Of a DNA stretch of 64,000 nucleotides, positions 23,952 to 33,075 are shown piece by piece. How positions within the stretch are numbered: the first letter of the stretch is position 1; each line of letters starts with the position of its first letter. Source of the stretch: Herbidospora sakaeratensis (GTDB taxonomy: Bacteria; Actinomycetota; Actinomycetes; Streptosporangiales; Streptosporangiaceae); the NCBI RefSeq assembly GCF_001570525.1, contig NZ_BBXC01000016.1, positions 124,001-188,000 of the forward strand. Reading direction: 5' to 3'. The notes beneath the pieces are model-generated. The model had not been told where the DNA came from. It saw only the letters and a program-made list of their open reading frames with translations, and did no database searches. The position numbers and the translations under genes are program-made.

Positions 23952-25354
23952 CGGGTCACCCACCGCACTTCGTAGGACTTGAGCGTGAGCCGCTTCCCGT
24001 CGACCGTGGCCGTGGTCTCCTCGCCCCGGGTGTTGACGACGACCATCTTCTTCGCCGAGGCCAGCAGCCGGATCGACGGATGGGCCGACCGCACGCTCGC
24101 CAGGCGGGTGCCGGCCGGGAACCACTTCGCGAAGTCCTGCAGCATCGACAGGGCGGGCAGCGGCTGGCCGGCCTTCGGCTGGTCGAGGTTGGTCCACAGG
24201 CAGCCGTCGCACTCGGGGCCCTCGCCCTGCGGCGACCAGTAGAGGGCGGCGGCGGTGCCGCTCTTGGCGAACTCGATCATCGCCGCGGCCTGGACGGCCA
24301 GCCGGCGGCCGGTCGTCCAGTCGGACTCGGCCGGCTCGAAGTACCACTCGGCCCACCAGACCGGCAGGTTGCTCTGCTTGCGCAACCACGCGTTGACGGC
24401 CGAGAACTTCGCCAGCGCCCGGAACTCGTCGGGATACATGCCCTTGGACGACTCGGAGGTGCCGTCGACCACCATGAAGTCGGCGCCGTGCTTGTTCTTC
24501 AGCCAGAACCTGATGGCGTCGAGGCCGCGCTGGTCCTGGCTGCCCCACGGGCCGGACACCTCGGACTTCCAGCCCGGCCGGTCGGTGACGTTGATGTAGG
24601 GGCCGCCGACCTGGATCTTCGGGTTGACCTTCTTCAGGGCGTCGTACACGAGGTTGTACATCTCGGTGTAGCCCTCGTAGTCCCACCGCTTGAGGCCCTC
24701 GTTGAAGAAGCCCTTGAACTCGTTCCAGACGATGAAGTGGCGGACATACGGGTAGCGCTTGGCCGCGGCGGAGGCCAGGTTCGCGAAGTCCTTGTAGTGC
24801 TTGCGCAGCGGCGACTGGGTGAAGTTGTTCTCCCAGTCGGTCTCGCCGGGCTTGCCGCCGACCATCCAGTCGGGGGCGCAGCACAGGGTGATGACCGGCA
24901 GGCCGCCCGACCGCCTGATGGCGGCCATCCGGCTGTCCATGGACTTCCAGTCGTACCTGCCGGGCGAGGGCTCGGGGTTGAGGGTGCCGAAGCCCATGAT
25001 GTGCTGGTTCTGGATGATCCGGCCGCGCGCGAGGCTCTTTTCGGCGACGGCCGTCACGTCGGGCGGGCCCGAGTCGACGCTGAACCGGGTGTGCGAGAAG
25101 CCCCAGACGGGGAACCCGGCGGGCGCGCCGCCGCCGACCACGATCGGCTTGGCCTCCGCGGGCCCGGCCACCGCCTCGGGCGGCGGGTTCCCCTGGTCGC
25201 CCAACGGCTGCCAGGGGACGGCCGGGGGCCCGGACATCGCCAGGATGAGGGCGCCGACCGCGCCGGCGACCGTGACGGTCGCGAAGAGCATGACGAGCCT
25301 GGTGCGGAGGGAACGGCGCGCGTGACGCCAGTGCCGCCGATTCTCTCGTGCCAC
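23948..25354 (-). CDS. GH39-like glycoside hydrolase, membrane-anchored or secreted
   Basis: 468 residues. A basic N-terminus (RRHWRHARRSLRTR) precedes one hydrophobic segment at about 19-42, acting as a signal anchor. The rest is a TIM-barrel of the GH39/cellulase type: RYDWKSMDSRMAAIRRSGGLPVI, FIVWNEFKGFFNEG with the probable acid/base Glu in WNE, and WWAEWYFEP with the probable nucleophile Glu. It is coupled to the following glycosyltransferase by a four-base overlap and may trim or remodel the surface glycan. The sugar specificity is not readable. Confidence 0.8.
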   Translation of the reverse strand: MARENRRHWRHARRSLRTRLVMLFATVTVAGAVGALILAMSGPPAVPWQPLGDQGNPPPEAVAGPAEAKPIVVGGGAPAGFPVWGFSHTRFSVDSGPPDVTAVAEKSLARGRIIQNQHIMGFGTLNPEPSPGRYDWKSMDSRMAAIRRSGGLPVITLCCAPDWMVGGKPGETDWENNFTQSPLRKHYKDFANLASAAAKRYPYVRHFIVWNEFKGFFNEGLKRWDYEGYTEMYNLVYDALKKVNPKIQVGGPYINVTDRPGWKSEVSGPWGSQDQRGLDAIRFWLKNKHGADFMVVDGTSESSKGMYPDEFRALAKFSAVNAWLRKQSNLPVWWAEWYFEPAESDWTTGRRLAVQAAAMIEFAKSGTAAALYWSPQGEGPECDGCLWTNLDQPKAGQPLPALSMLQDFAKWFPAGTRLASVRSAHPSIRLLASAKKMVVVNTRGEETTATVDGKRLTLKSYEVRWVTR

Positions 25355-25402
25355 GCGGCCACGATATCGGGCGAAACAATGAATCGCCGGATACCCCGGA
25401 AT

Positions 25403-26647
25403 CTAGAAGCCGAATCGCAACTCGGTCAGTCCGTTCTCGAAGTTGGAGCGCAGTTGGCGGCCTTCGCCGATGGCGTGGATGTCCGGAAGACGGCGGAACA
25501 GTTCCCGGAACGCGACCGTCAGTTCTTTCCGGACGAGATTCGCACCGAGGCAGAAATGGATGCCCGGTGCCCCGAACCCGACATGTGGATTCGGGTCACG
25601 GGTGATGTCGAACACGTCGGGATTGACGAAGACGGACTCGTCGCGATTGGCCGAGAGGAAATAGAGCACGACCTTGTCGCCCGGTTTGAGCACCTGGCCG
25701 CCGACCTCGTGCTCGACCTTGATCGTGCGGCCGGTGCGCATGCCGGGCGTGACGTAGCGGACGATCTCCTCGATGCAGGTGCCGATGTGCGCGTCGAAGT
25801 CGTTGACGAGCAGTTCGCGCTGGTCGGGGTGGTCGGTGAGGAGCCGCAGGCCGTGGGCCATCGCGTTGCTGGCGGTGTTGATGCCGGCGGTGACCAGGAG
25901 GGTGAAGAACGCGCCGAGCTCCATGCTGGTGAGCTTCTCGCCGTCGATGTTGGCGGTGACGAGCTGGGAGATGACGTCCTCGCGGGGGTTCTTCCTGCGC
26001 TCCTTGCCGAGCTCGATGACCATCCGCCGCAGGCCGACCAGGCCCATGGTGTTCTTGGCGGCCAGGCGCAGGGAGGAGACGAACCCCGGCCGCACGCCGG
26101 TGTAGTCGGCCCAGGTGTGCACCCGCTCGATGACCAGCCCCCGGTGCTCCTCCGGCACCCCGACGATGTCGCAGATGACGCCCGCCGCGATCGGGTTGGC
26201 GATCTGGGTGATGAAGTCGCCGCCCGGCCCCGCGGCGACGACGCCGTCGATGATGCGGTTGACGTTGGCGGTGACGTCGTGCTCGCTCTTGTCGAGCATG
26301 CGCGGGGTGAAGGCGCGGGCGATGATGCGGCGCAGGCGGCCGTGCTGGGGGTCGTCGAGGTTCACCATCGAGTTGCCGAAGATGTACTTGGCCCAGAACG
26401 GCGGCGGCGGGATCGACACCGACGGGTAGCTGCTGAACACCCCCGGGTTGCGCAGCGCCTCGGTGATCTCCCGGTGCCGGACCAGCGCGTAGAACCCCTT
26501 GCCCGACCGCAGCCCCGGCACGCGCGGCTCCCCGAAGTACATCGGCCGCTCGATCTCCCTCAGCCGCTCGAAGGCCGCCAGCCGCTCGGGATGGGGCCGG
26601 CCCCAGAAGGACAGGCTGCCCAGGTCGATGTCCTGTACGACGGTCAT
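25403..26647 (-). CDS. Cytochrome P450
   Basis: 414 residues from ATG 26647; GTG 26659 is possible but sits directly on the GAGG site. The haem-binding loop FGAPGIHFCLGANL puts the ligand Cys at 366; the EEIVRYV helix gives the ExxR motif. The I-helix reads TAGINTASN, with Asn where most P450s have Asp/Glu before the conserved Thr, which could alter proton delivery. Soluble bacterial class I type needing separate ferredoxin partners, none of which is next to it. It is first in a minus-strand group with the GH39-like enzyme and a glycosyltransferase. Substrate unknown. Confidence 0.9.
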   Translation of the reverse strand: MTVVQDIDLGSLSFWGRPHPERLAAFERLREIERPMYFGEPRVPGLRSGKGFYALVRHREITEALRNPGVFSSYPSVSIPPPPFWAKYIFGNSMVNLDDPQHGRLRRIIARAFTPRMLDKSEHDVTANVNRIIDGVVAAGPGGDFITQIANPIAAGVICDIVGVPEEHRGLVIERVHTWADYTGVRPGFVSSLRLAAKNTMGLVGLRRMVIELGKERRKNPREDVISQLVTANIDGEKLTSMELGAFFTLLVTAGINTASNAMAHGLRLLTDHPDQRELLVNDFDAHIGTCIEEIVRYVTPGMRTGRTIKVEHEVGGQVLKPGDKVVLYFLSANRDESVFVNPDVFDITRDPNPHVGFGAPGIHFCLGANLVRKELTVAFRELFRRLPDIHAIGEGRQLRSNFENGLTELRFGF

Positions 26648-26714
26648 AAGGGGCAGCACCTCAGGTCGGGGGACGAGACGTTATTCGCAGTGTCTTTTCG
26701 GGGCATATTCACCA

Positions 26715-26754
26715 CGCGAGCCACGGCCGGCCTTCGGCCGTCCGCGTCTCGCTT
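26715..26754. repeat. 40-bp palindromic intergenic repeat, copy 2
   Basis: Reverse orientation copy of the element at 14309-14348, identical at 39 of 40 positions. It lies in the divergent promoter region between the P450 and the first GNAT-like gene, with a GAA/TTC triloop and 17-bp stem. It could act as a terminator-like or protein-binding palindrome for both genes. Confidence 0.7.
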
Positions 26755-26801
26755 TAGTATGGCGCGGTCACCACCCCCTAGGTCACCGGAATTCATCGCA
26801 T

Positions 26802-27854
26802 ATGAAGATCGATGTCGTACGCCCCCGCGATCTCGGCGAGCCGGAATTATCGGCGTGGAGACGGATGCGCCGGGCCTCGCCCCATCTGGCCAGCCCGTGG
26901 CTGGCGCCCGAGTTCGCGCAGGCGGTCGGCGACGTCAGCGACGCCGCCAGAGTGGCCGTGATCTGGGAGGACACCGACCTGGCGGGCTTCCTGCCGTTCG
27001 AGCCGTGCGGCCCCAGGGCGGCCCGGCCGCTGGCCGCGTGGGTCACCCTCGCGCAAGGGCTGGTGCACCGGCCCGGATTCGAGATCAGCGGTCGCGACCT
27101 GCTGAAAGGCTGCGGGCTCGACGTGTTCGAGTTCGAATATCTGGTCGGCGGCCAGCCATGGTTCACCTCGGACGAGAATCGGACGGCGATGCTGCTCGAT
27201 CTCGAATCCGGATATGACGGATATATCAAGTTCTTTCGCGAGACTTCGCCGAAGTCGTACAAGACAATCGCCTACAAGGAGCGCAAGATCCAGCGGGACC
27301 TCGGCCCGCTGACCTACGAATACGCGTCGAATGATCATTTCGGCGCGCTGCTGCGCTGGAAGTCCGACCAGTATCGCCGCATCGGCCGCGCCGACCGCAC
27401 GGCGAAACCGTGGGTGGCCGCGCTGATCGAACGGCTGCGCGAGGTCCAGACGCCCGAATTCAGCGCCCCGCTGTCGGTCCTGACGATCGGCGACCGCCCG
27501 GTCGCCGCGCATTTCGGCCTGGTCAGCGAAGGGGTGATGGCGGGCTGGTTCCCCGCCTACGATCCGGAACTCGGCTCGTATTCACCCGGCCTGATCCACC
27601 ATTTACGCCTGGTCGAGGCCGCCGCCGCACGCGGACTGCGGCACATCGACACCGGCACCGCCGGCGACTACAAACAGACCATCTGCAACGGCACCCTGCC
27701 GCTGTCGGAGGGGGTGGCGCGGCGGCCGGGCGCGGCCTCGGCCCTCCACTGGCTGCGCACCGCGCCCGCGCGGCGGATCAAGAAGACGATCGTCGGCGAC
27801 CCGCGCCTGCACGCGCTGGCCGACCGGGCGCTGAAGATGCGGGGCCGCGCGTGA
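26802..27854 (+). CDS. GNAT/BioF2-like acyltransferase, paralogue 1
   Basis: 350 residues from ATG 26802. It belongs to the GNAT-fold group related to Acetyltransf_6/CelD and FemAB-like aminoacyl transferases. Recognisable parts are the N-terminal domain with GFLPFEPCG, the central helix pair SPKSYKTIAYKERKIQRDLG, ALLRWKSDQYRRIGR, and AGWFPAYDPELGSYSPGLIHHLRLVEAAAARGLRHIDTG. Members of this group attach acyl or aminoacyl groups to cell-envelope molecules. Codon use is AT-richer in places than neighbours. The stop overlaps the start of a clear paralogue. The acyl donor and acceptor are unknown. Confidence 0.78.
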   Translation: MKIDVVRPRDLGEPELSAWRRMRRASPHLASPWLAPEFAQAVGDVSDAARVAVIWEDTDLAGFLPFEPCGPRAARPLAAWVTLAQGLVHRPGFEISGRDLLKGCGLDVFEFEYLVGGQPWFTSDENRTAMLLDLESGYDGYIKFFRETSPKSYKTIAYKERKIQRDLGPLTYEYASNDHFGALLRWKSDQYRRIGRADRTAKPWVAALIERLREVQTPEFSAPLSVLTIGDRPVAAHFGLVSEGVMAGWFPAYDPELGSYSPGLIHHLRLVEAAAARGLRHIDTGTAGDYKQTICNGTLPLSEGVARRPGAASALHWLRTAPARRIKKTIVGDPRLHALADRALKMRGRA

Positions 27855-28927
27855 GGATCGACGTCGTGCGGCCGTCGGAGCTCACCGAGGCGCAGCTGGC
27901 CGACTGGCGGGCGCTGGAGCGCGCGGGCCGCCGCCGTCCCAACCCGTTCCTGGCCCCCGAGTACACCCGGGCCGTCGGCGCGGTGCGCGACGACGCCCAC
28001 GTGGCCGTGGTCGACGGCGGCCGGGCCTTCTTCCCGTTCGAGCGGCGCGGCGCGGTCGGCCTGCCGATCGGCTCGGTGCTCTCCGACCTCCAGGGCCTGG
28101 CGGCCGAACCCGGCCTGGAGATCGCGCCGAGGGAGCTGCTGCGCGCCTGCGACCTGAAGGTCTGGGCGTTCGACCACCTCGACCCGGCCCAGTTCGTCCA
28201 GCACCACAAGGCCCTGCACCCCTCCCCCGTCATCGACCTGACCGGCGGCTACGACGTCTACGCCAAGGGGCTGGCCGAGCGGTCGAACAAGATCTACAAG
28301 TCGACCCTGAAGAAGGAGCGGCGGCTGGCCCGCGAGGTCGGCGAGGTCCGGTTCGTGCTCGACTCGCCCGACCGCGCCGCCCTGCGCACCCTCCAGCGGT
28401 GGAAGTCGGCGCAGTACCGCCGCACCGGCCGCCCCGACCGCTTCGCCGAGCCGTGGGTGGTCGCCGTCACCGAACGCCTCCACGACGTCCGCACGCCGGT
28501 GTTCACCGGCACCCTCGGCCTGCTCTACGCCGGCGACACCCTGGTCGCGGGCAACTTCGGGGTCCGCACCGAGACCACGGTCATCGCCTGGTTCCCCGTC
28601 TACGACCCGGCCTTCGCCGTCTACTCCCCCGGCCTCATCCACCGTTTGCGGTTGTGCCGCGCGGTCGCCGAGGCGGGCGTGACCCTGATGGACCTGGGCC
28701 GGGGCGAGAAGGGCTACAAGGACAGCCTCAAGACCGGCGACCTGATGGTCGCCGAGGGCCGCCTGGCCCGCCCGTCGGCCGCCGCCGCCCGCCACTGGCT
28801 GACGCACGAGCCGCGGCGCCGCGCGGTGAACCTGGTGCTCTCCACCCCGGTCCTGTACGGCGCCGCCGACCGCGCGGCCCGATGGGTCGCGGCCCGGCGC
28901 GGCACTACTCCTGCGTCTGCGGATTGA
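27851..28927 (+). CDS. GNAT/BioF2-like acyltransferase, paralogue 2
   Basis: 358 residues from GTG 27851, overlapping the previous stop by four bases. It shares its start (RIDVVRPSEL against KIDVVRPRDL), the RWKSAQYRRTGRPDRFAEPWV block and VYSPGLIHRLRLCRAVAEAG with the previous gene, so the two arose by tandem duplication and have since diverged. Likely both modify the same glycan or lipid at different positions or act as a heterodimer; this is inference. The last 23 bp overlap the convergent lipoprotein gene. Confidence 0.78.
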   Translation: MRIDVVRPSELTEAQLADWRALERAGRRRPNPFLAPEYTRAVGAVRDDAHVAVVDGGRAFFPFERRGAVGLPIGSVLSDLQGLAAEPGLEIAPRELLRACDLKVWAFDHLDPAQFVQHHKALHPSPVIDLTGGYDVYAKGLAERSNKIYKSTLKKERRLAREVGEVRFVLDSPDRAALRTLQRWKSAQYRRTGRPDRFAEPWVVAVTERLHDVRTPVFTGTLGLLYAGDTLVAGNFGVRTETTVIAWFPVYDPAFAVYSPGLIHRLRLCRAVAEAGVTLMDLGRGEKGYKDSLKTGDLMVAEGRLARPSAAAARHWLTHEPRRRAVNLVLSTPVLYGAADRAARWVAARRGTTPASAD

Positions 28928-30224
28928 GCCCCGGCAGCCGCTTCGCCCCGGCGACCGACGGCTCGGTGAGCTCCAGCACGTCGAGCCCCTGGGTGATGTC
29001 GCTGGAGTAGATGTAGCCGTTGTAGAAGTAGGCCGACCACGACCCGCCGAGCGTGCCGGGCGCCAGCGGCGCCCGTTCGAAGGCGGCCACCTCGCGGGCG
29101 TTCGCCGGGTCGGTGAAGTCCCAGACCGAGACGCCGCCCTGGTACCAGGCCTGCACCATCAGGTTCCGGCCCTCGACCGGGATCACGTTGCCGTTGTGGG
29201 CGACGCAGTTCTCCTCGCCGGTCTGCGTCCGGGGGATCTTGAACAGGCCGAGCGGCCGCATCCGGCGGTCGGCGGTGATCTCGTAGATCGCCGTGCCGCC
29301 CTTGTTCCGCGGCGTCTTCGCGGTGCACATCGGGGCCGCCCCGCCGCCCAGTTCGTCGCTCAGCACGACCTTCGTCCCGTCGGGGGTGAAGGCCGCCGAG
29401 TGCCAGATCGAGAAGTTCTTCCGGTCGGTGACCCGCTGGAGCACCTTCGGGTCGGCCCGGTCGGTGATGTCGAGCAGCAGGCCGTCGCCGTAGCAGGCGG
29501 CCACCGCGAGGTTCCGGGCCGGGAACACGCTGACGTCGTGGCACCCGCCGAACCGGCCCGGGTCGCGGTCGGTGAACAACACCGGGGTGGCCACCACCCG
29601 CGCGGCGGCCGGATCGGCGGCCGGCACCTCGATGACCGAGATGAGCTCGTGGGGCGCGGGACAGTTGGCGGTGTCCGGGATCGGTCCCGCCGCCGAGACG
29701 TAGACGTGGTGGACGTCGTCGCCCGGGATGATCGTGTTGGTGTGGGACCCGCACTGGGTGCGCACGGCCGTCACGTACCGGGGGTTGGCGACGTCGGTGA
29801 TGTCGAAGATCCGCACGCCCTCGAACTGCGTGGCCGACGACGGGTCGCCGGGGCCGCTCGAACAGTCGGGCCCGGCGCGGGGCACGTCGACCGACAGGAA
29901 CAGCAGGTTGTTGTAGACCGAGACGTCGTTCTGGTCGGCGGGGCAGAGCACCCGGGTCACCACCGCGGGCTTGGCCGGATCGCCGATGTCGTAGACGGTG
30001 AAGCCGCCGTAGTTGCCGGCGAAGGCGTATCTCCCCTGGAAGGCCAGGTCGGTGCCGAACGACTGCGGGGTGTCGAACGGCGCGCCCGGCGGCACGTTGG
30101 CGACGTGCCGCAGGCCGGCCGTGACGGTGAACTCCGGGGTCGGGGCGCTCTTCGGCGTGACGGGAGGCGGCGGCGCGGTCGTGCATCCCGCGATCAGGAC
30201 AAGACCCAGCAATAGCCGCTTCAA
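28905..30224 (-). CDS. Lipoprotein with LVIVD-type beta-propeller repeats
   Basis: 439 residues. The N-terminus is a lipoprotein signal with lipobox LIAGC, so Cys14 should be lipidated and the protein held on the outer face of the membrane. Repeated blades are visible (GGFTVYDIGDPAKPAVVTRV; GVRIFDITDVANPRYVTAV; GLLLDITDRADPKVLQRV; GVSVWDFTDPANAREVAAF), the pattern of LVIVD repeat proteins. No catalytic signature is recognised; a binding or scaffold role is likely. It is read from the strand opposite the acyltransferases and ends inside the second one. Confidence 0.85.
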   Translation of the reverse strand: MKRLLLGLVLIAGCTTAPPPPVTPKSAPTPEFTVTAGLRHVANVPPGAPFDTPQSFGTDLAFQGRYAFAGNYGGFTVYDIGDPAKPAVVTRVLCPADQNDVSVYNNLLFLSVDVPRAGPDCSSGPGDPSSATQFEGVRIFDITDVANPRYVTAVRTQCGSHTNTIIPGDDVHHVYVSAAGPIPDTANCPAPHELISVIEVPAADPAAARVVATPVLFTDRDPGRFGGCHDVSVFPARNLAVAACYGDGLLLDITDRADPKVLQRVTDRKNFSIWHSAAFTPDGTKVVLSDELGGGAAPMCTAKTPRNKGGTAIYEITADRRMRPLGLFKIPRTQTGEENCVAHNGNVIPVEGRNLMVQAWYQGGVSVWDFTDPANAREVAAFERAPLAPGTLGGSWSAYFYNGYIYSSDITQGLDVLELTEPSVAGAKRLPGLNPQTQE

Positions 30225-30268
30225 CCGCGATCCTCACTAATCGGGGCGCTCTACCGGCAGCGTACCGA

Positions 30269-31474
30269 TCAGAGGGCGATCCCGAGCAGTGCGTCGGCGA
30301 GGTCGCGGACCACTTCCGGCGCCTTCGGGTCGTCGCCCTCGGCGGCGGCCCAGGCGTCGATCGCGACCAGCGCCCCGGGCGCGTCGAGGTCGTCGGCGAT
30401 GCGCTCGCGGACCCGCGCCAGCACGTCGGCGCCCGACGGACCGGACGGCCGGGCGACCGCCGCGCGCCAGCGGGCCAGCCGGTCGCCCGCCGCGGCGAGG
30501 TCGGCGTCGGTCCACTCCCAGTCGGTGCGGTAGTGGTGGGCGAGCAGGGCCAGCCGGATCGCCATCGGGTCGGTGTGCCGCCGCAGTCTGGAGACGAACA
30601 CCAGGTTGCCGCGCGACTTCGACATCTTCTCGCCGTCGAGGCCGACCATGCCCGAGTGCACGTACGCCTTGGCGAACGGCCACTCGCCGGTCGCCACGTG
30701 GCCCTCGCAGGCGCCCATCTCGTGGTGGGGGAAGATCAGGTCGGTGCCGCCGCCCGAGACGTCGAAGCCGGCGCCGAGGTTGTTCAGCGCGATCGTGGTG
30801 CACTCGACGTGCCAGCCGGGACGGCCGGGGCCGAAGGGCGAGGGCCACGACGGCTCGCCAGGGCGCTCGGCCCGCCAGAGCAGCCAGTCGAGCGGGTCGC
30901 GCTTGCCCGGCCGCTCGGGGTCGCCGCCGCGCTCCCCGAACAGGGCCAGCATGGTCTCCTCGTCGTAACCGGAGACCGCGCCGAACTTGGGGGCGGCGGT
31001 GCGGGCGAAGTAGACGTCTCCGTCGATCGTGTACGTCGCCTCGCCGAGCCGCTCGATGAGGGCGGCGACCTGGTCGACGACCTCGGTGACGCCGACGTAC
31101 TCGGCCGGGGGCAGGATGCGCAGGGCGGCCATGTCGGTGCGGAACAGCTCGATCTGGTCTTCGGCCAGCTCCCGCCAGTCTTGCCCGTCGCGCTGGGCGC
31201 GTTCGAGCAGCGGGTCGTCGACGTCGGTCGCGTTCTGCGTGTAGTGGACCTCGTGGCCGGCGTCGCGCCAGGCGCGGTTCACCAGGTCGAAGGCCAGGTA
31301 GGTGTTCGCGTGGCCGAGGTGGGTCGCGTCGTAGGGGGTGATGCCGCAGACGTACATGCGGGCCACCGGGCCGGGCTCCGTGGTCCGGATCTCGCGGGCG
31401 GCGGTGTCGTAGAGGCGGAGCGGGTGACCTTGGCCCGGCAGGCTGGGGACGTTCGACGAAGACCACGATTGCAT
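30269..31474 (-). CDS. mshC: L-cysteine:1D-myo-inosityl 2-amino-2-deoxy-alpha-D-glucopyranoside ligase
   Basis: 401 residues, close to the usual MshC length. A class I tRNA-synthetase-like fold related to CysS: zinc-site Cys in [24 protein letters not shown]-like [28 protein letters not shown], and KMSKSRGN as the KMSKS loop. It uses ATP to join cysteine to GlcN-inositol in mycothiol synthesis, so the organism makes mycothiol rather than glutathione. A shorter C-terminus than CysS agrees with MshC. It heads a conserved minus-strand block, with the NRDE gene reading toward it. Confidence 0.95.
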   Translation of the reverse strand: MQSWSSSNVPSLPGQGHPLRLYDTAAREIRTTEPGPVARMYVCGITPYDATHLGHANTYLAFDLVNRAWRDAGHEVHYTQNATDVDDPLLERAQRDGQDWRELAEDQIELFRTDMAALRILPPAEYVGVTEVVDQVAALIERLGEATYTIDGDVYFARTAAPKFGAVSGYDEETMLALFGERGGDPERPGKRDPLDWLLWRAERPGEPSWPSPFGPGRPGWHVECTTIALNNLGAGFDVSGGGTDLIFPHHEMGACEGHVATGEWPFAKAYVHSGMVGLDGEKMSKSRGNLVFVSRLRRHTDPMAIRLALLAHHYRTDWEWTDADLAAAGDRLARWRAAVARPSGPSGADVLARVRERIADDLDAPGALVAIDAWAAAEGDDPKAPEVVRDLADALLGIAL

Positions 31475-31483
31475 GGTGTGAGC

Positions 31484-32239
31484 CTATCCGCGTGCCTCGC
31501 GCGGGATGTCCACCGGATGCCAGGTGAGGGGGTCGTCAGGGGCCGGCAGGAAGTCGTAGCGCACGCCCGATTCGGCCAGCGCGACGAGGCTGACCGACAA
31601 CGACATGAACAGGCGGCCGTCGCTCAGCTCGTGGCGGACCAGCAGGGCGGCCGGATCTTCGTAGGGCAGGCCGTCGCCGGAGGCGAGGGCGAGCCACTCG
31701 CCCCAGTAGCGGTCGGGGCTCCCGCCGCCCGGCCGGCCGGGCCGGGGGGCCTTGGCGAAGGCGGGCTGGAAGTGGGCCACCCGGGCGTTGTCGTGGGGGT
31801 CGGGCAGCCCGGCGTTGACCACGACGTGGGTGCCGGGGCGCAACTTCTCCTCAGACAGCCTGTCGCCCGTCCAGGTCCAGAGGCGGACGCCGTCGAGCCC
31901 GCCGAGCAGCAGGTGGAAGGGGTCGTAGCGGGTCAGCTCGACCAGCGGCATCTCGCCGCCCGAGGCGGCCAGCAGCGGCAGCTCGCCGCGGGAGGCCCGG
32001 TTGCGGGCGCCGGAGAGCAGGCCGTGGCCGTTGAGCAGGGCCGCGACGCGCCGCGCGGCGGGGTTGAGGGCCAGCCAGGTGCCGCCCGCCAGGAGGTCAC
32101 GGCCGCCGACGACGCCCTGATGGTCGGGCCAGTAGGCCGAGGGGGACATCCAGGGACGGTTGACGAACTCGTCGCGGACCCCGGCCAGCAGGATCGGCGA
32201 CTCCGCATCGGGGTCGAAGCTCACGATGACCGTACACAA
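31484..32239 (-). CDS. NRDE family protein (TANGO2-like)
   Basis: 251 residues from ATG 32239. It begins MCTVIVSFDPDAESPILLAGVRDEFVNRPW: Cys2 fits an Ntn-hydrolase-like nucleophile and the family motif NRDE appears here as VRDE. GGRDLLAGGTWLALN is the second conserved block. Eukaryotic relatives (TANGO2) are linked to haem and lipid handling; bacterial function is not known. It sits between the mshC gene and the SCO1664-family gene in the same direction. Confidence 0.8.
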   Translation of the reverse strand: MCTVIVSFDPDAESPILLAGVRDEFVNRPWMSPSAYWPDHQGVVGGRDLLAGGTWLALNPAARRVAALLNGHGLLSGARNRASRGELPLLAASGGEMPLVELTRYDPFHLLLGGLDGVRLWTWTGDRLSEEKLRPGTHVVVNAGLPDPHDNARVAHFQPAFAKAPRPGRPGGGSPDRYWGEWLALASGDGLPYEDPAALLVRHELSDGRLFMSLSVSLVALAESGVRYDFLPAPDDPLTWHPVDIPREARG

Positions 32240-32328
32240 TGCCCGTTCCCTCCACTATCGGTAGAGACTCATGCAGAGTGCCGGAAATAAAGGGTTACGT
32301 CCAGCTCAGTGAGGCTCCGGGAAAGCAG

Positions 32329-33075
32329 TTATATCGGGGGCCAGGGGATCGCGGGCCAGTCGCCCGAGGGGTAAGGGTGAATTCCGGTGTCCAGCAGTCT
32401 GCGTACCCGGTTCCACGTCGCCTCCACCTCGGCTGCGGTGAGCAGTTCGCGCAATCTTCGTCCGAGTCGTCCTCTTTCCAGTTCCTGATCGAGATGGACG
32501 AGGACCGAGACCGCCTCGCGGGAGAGCGGCCGGCCCTTCCACTGCCACAACACGGTGCGCAGCTTGGTGTCGACGGAGAAGCAGACGCCGTGGTCGACGC
32601 CGTAGACGTGGCCGTCGGGCAGCGGCAGCAGGTGGCCGCCCTTGCGGTCGGCGTTGTTGATCACGGCGTCGAGGACGGCCATGCGGCGCAGCGCGGGCTG
32701 GCGGCTGCGCATGACGGCCATCAGGTCGGCGTCGGGGTCGGCGTCGATCCAGAGCTGGACCATGCCGGGGCCGAACGGGCCGTCGCGGTAGACGGTCGGC
32801 GGCACCAGCCGCCAGCCGGTGGCCACCGCCACCTCGTAGGCGGCGACCTCGCGGGCGGCGAGGGTGCCGTCGGGAAAGTCCCAGAGCGGGCGTTCGCCCT
32901 TCACGGGCTTGTAGACGCAGGCCGCGACCTGGTCGCCCGCGCTGATCGTGCAGTAGAGGGTCATGTTGGTGGCCTCGACCAGACGGCCGGCGACCTCCAG
33001 CCGCCCGCCGCGCAGCAGGCGCATGGCCGCCGCGTCGTCGAGCTTCGTCCCCTCTTCCGCGTTCTCAGCGGTCAT
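32329..33075 (-). CDS. SCO1664 family protein (PI3/PI4-kinase-like fold)
   Basis: 248 residues from ATG 33075, which overlaps the DUF3090 gene stop. Kinase-like motifs: VAACVYKPVKGERPLWDFP (nucleotide-binding Lys), DAVINNADRKGGHLL (catalytic loop with Asn and Asp) and VYGVDHGVCF (metal-binding Asp). The family is conserved in actinobacteria, always near mshC and DUF3090 genes. Substrate unknown; an atypical kinase or AMPylation-type activity is conceivable. Confidence 0.88.
   Translation of the reverse strand: MTAENAEEGTKLDDAAAMRLLRGGRLEVAGRLVEATNMTLYCTISAGDQVAACVYKPVKGERPLWDFPDGTLAAREVAAYEVAVATGWRLVPPTVYRDGPFGPGMVQLWIDADPDADLMAVMRSRQPALRRMAVLDAVINNADRKGGHLLPLPDGHVYGVDHGVCFSVDTKLRTVLWQWKGRPLSREAVSVLVHLDQELERGRLGRRLRELLTAAEVEATWNRVRRLLDTGIHPYPSGDWPAIPWPPI

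Noticed and set aside
14309-26754. Composite transposon bounded by the 40-bp repeats
   Set aside because: No transposase, no flanking target duplications, and each repeat is itself palindromic; kept only as an alternative explanation.
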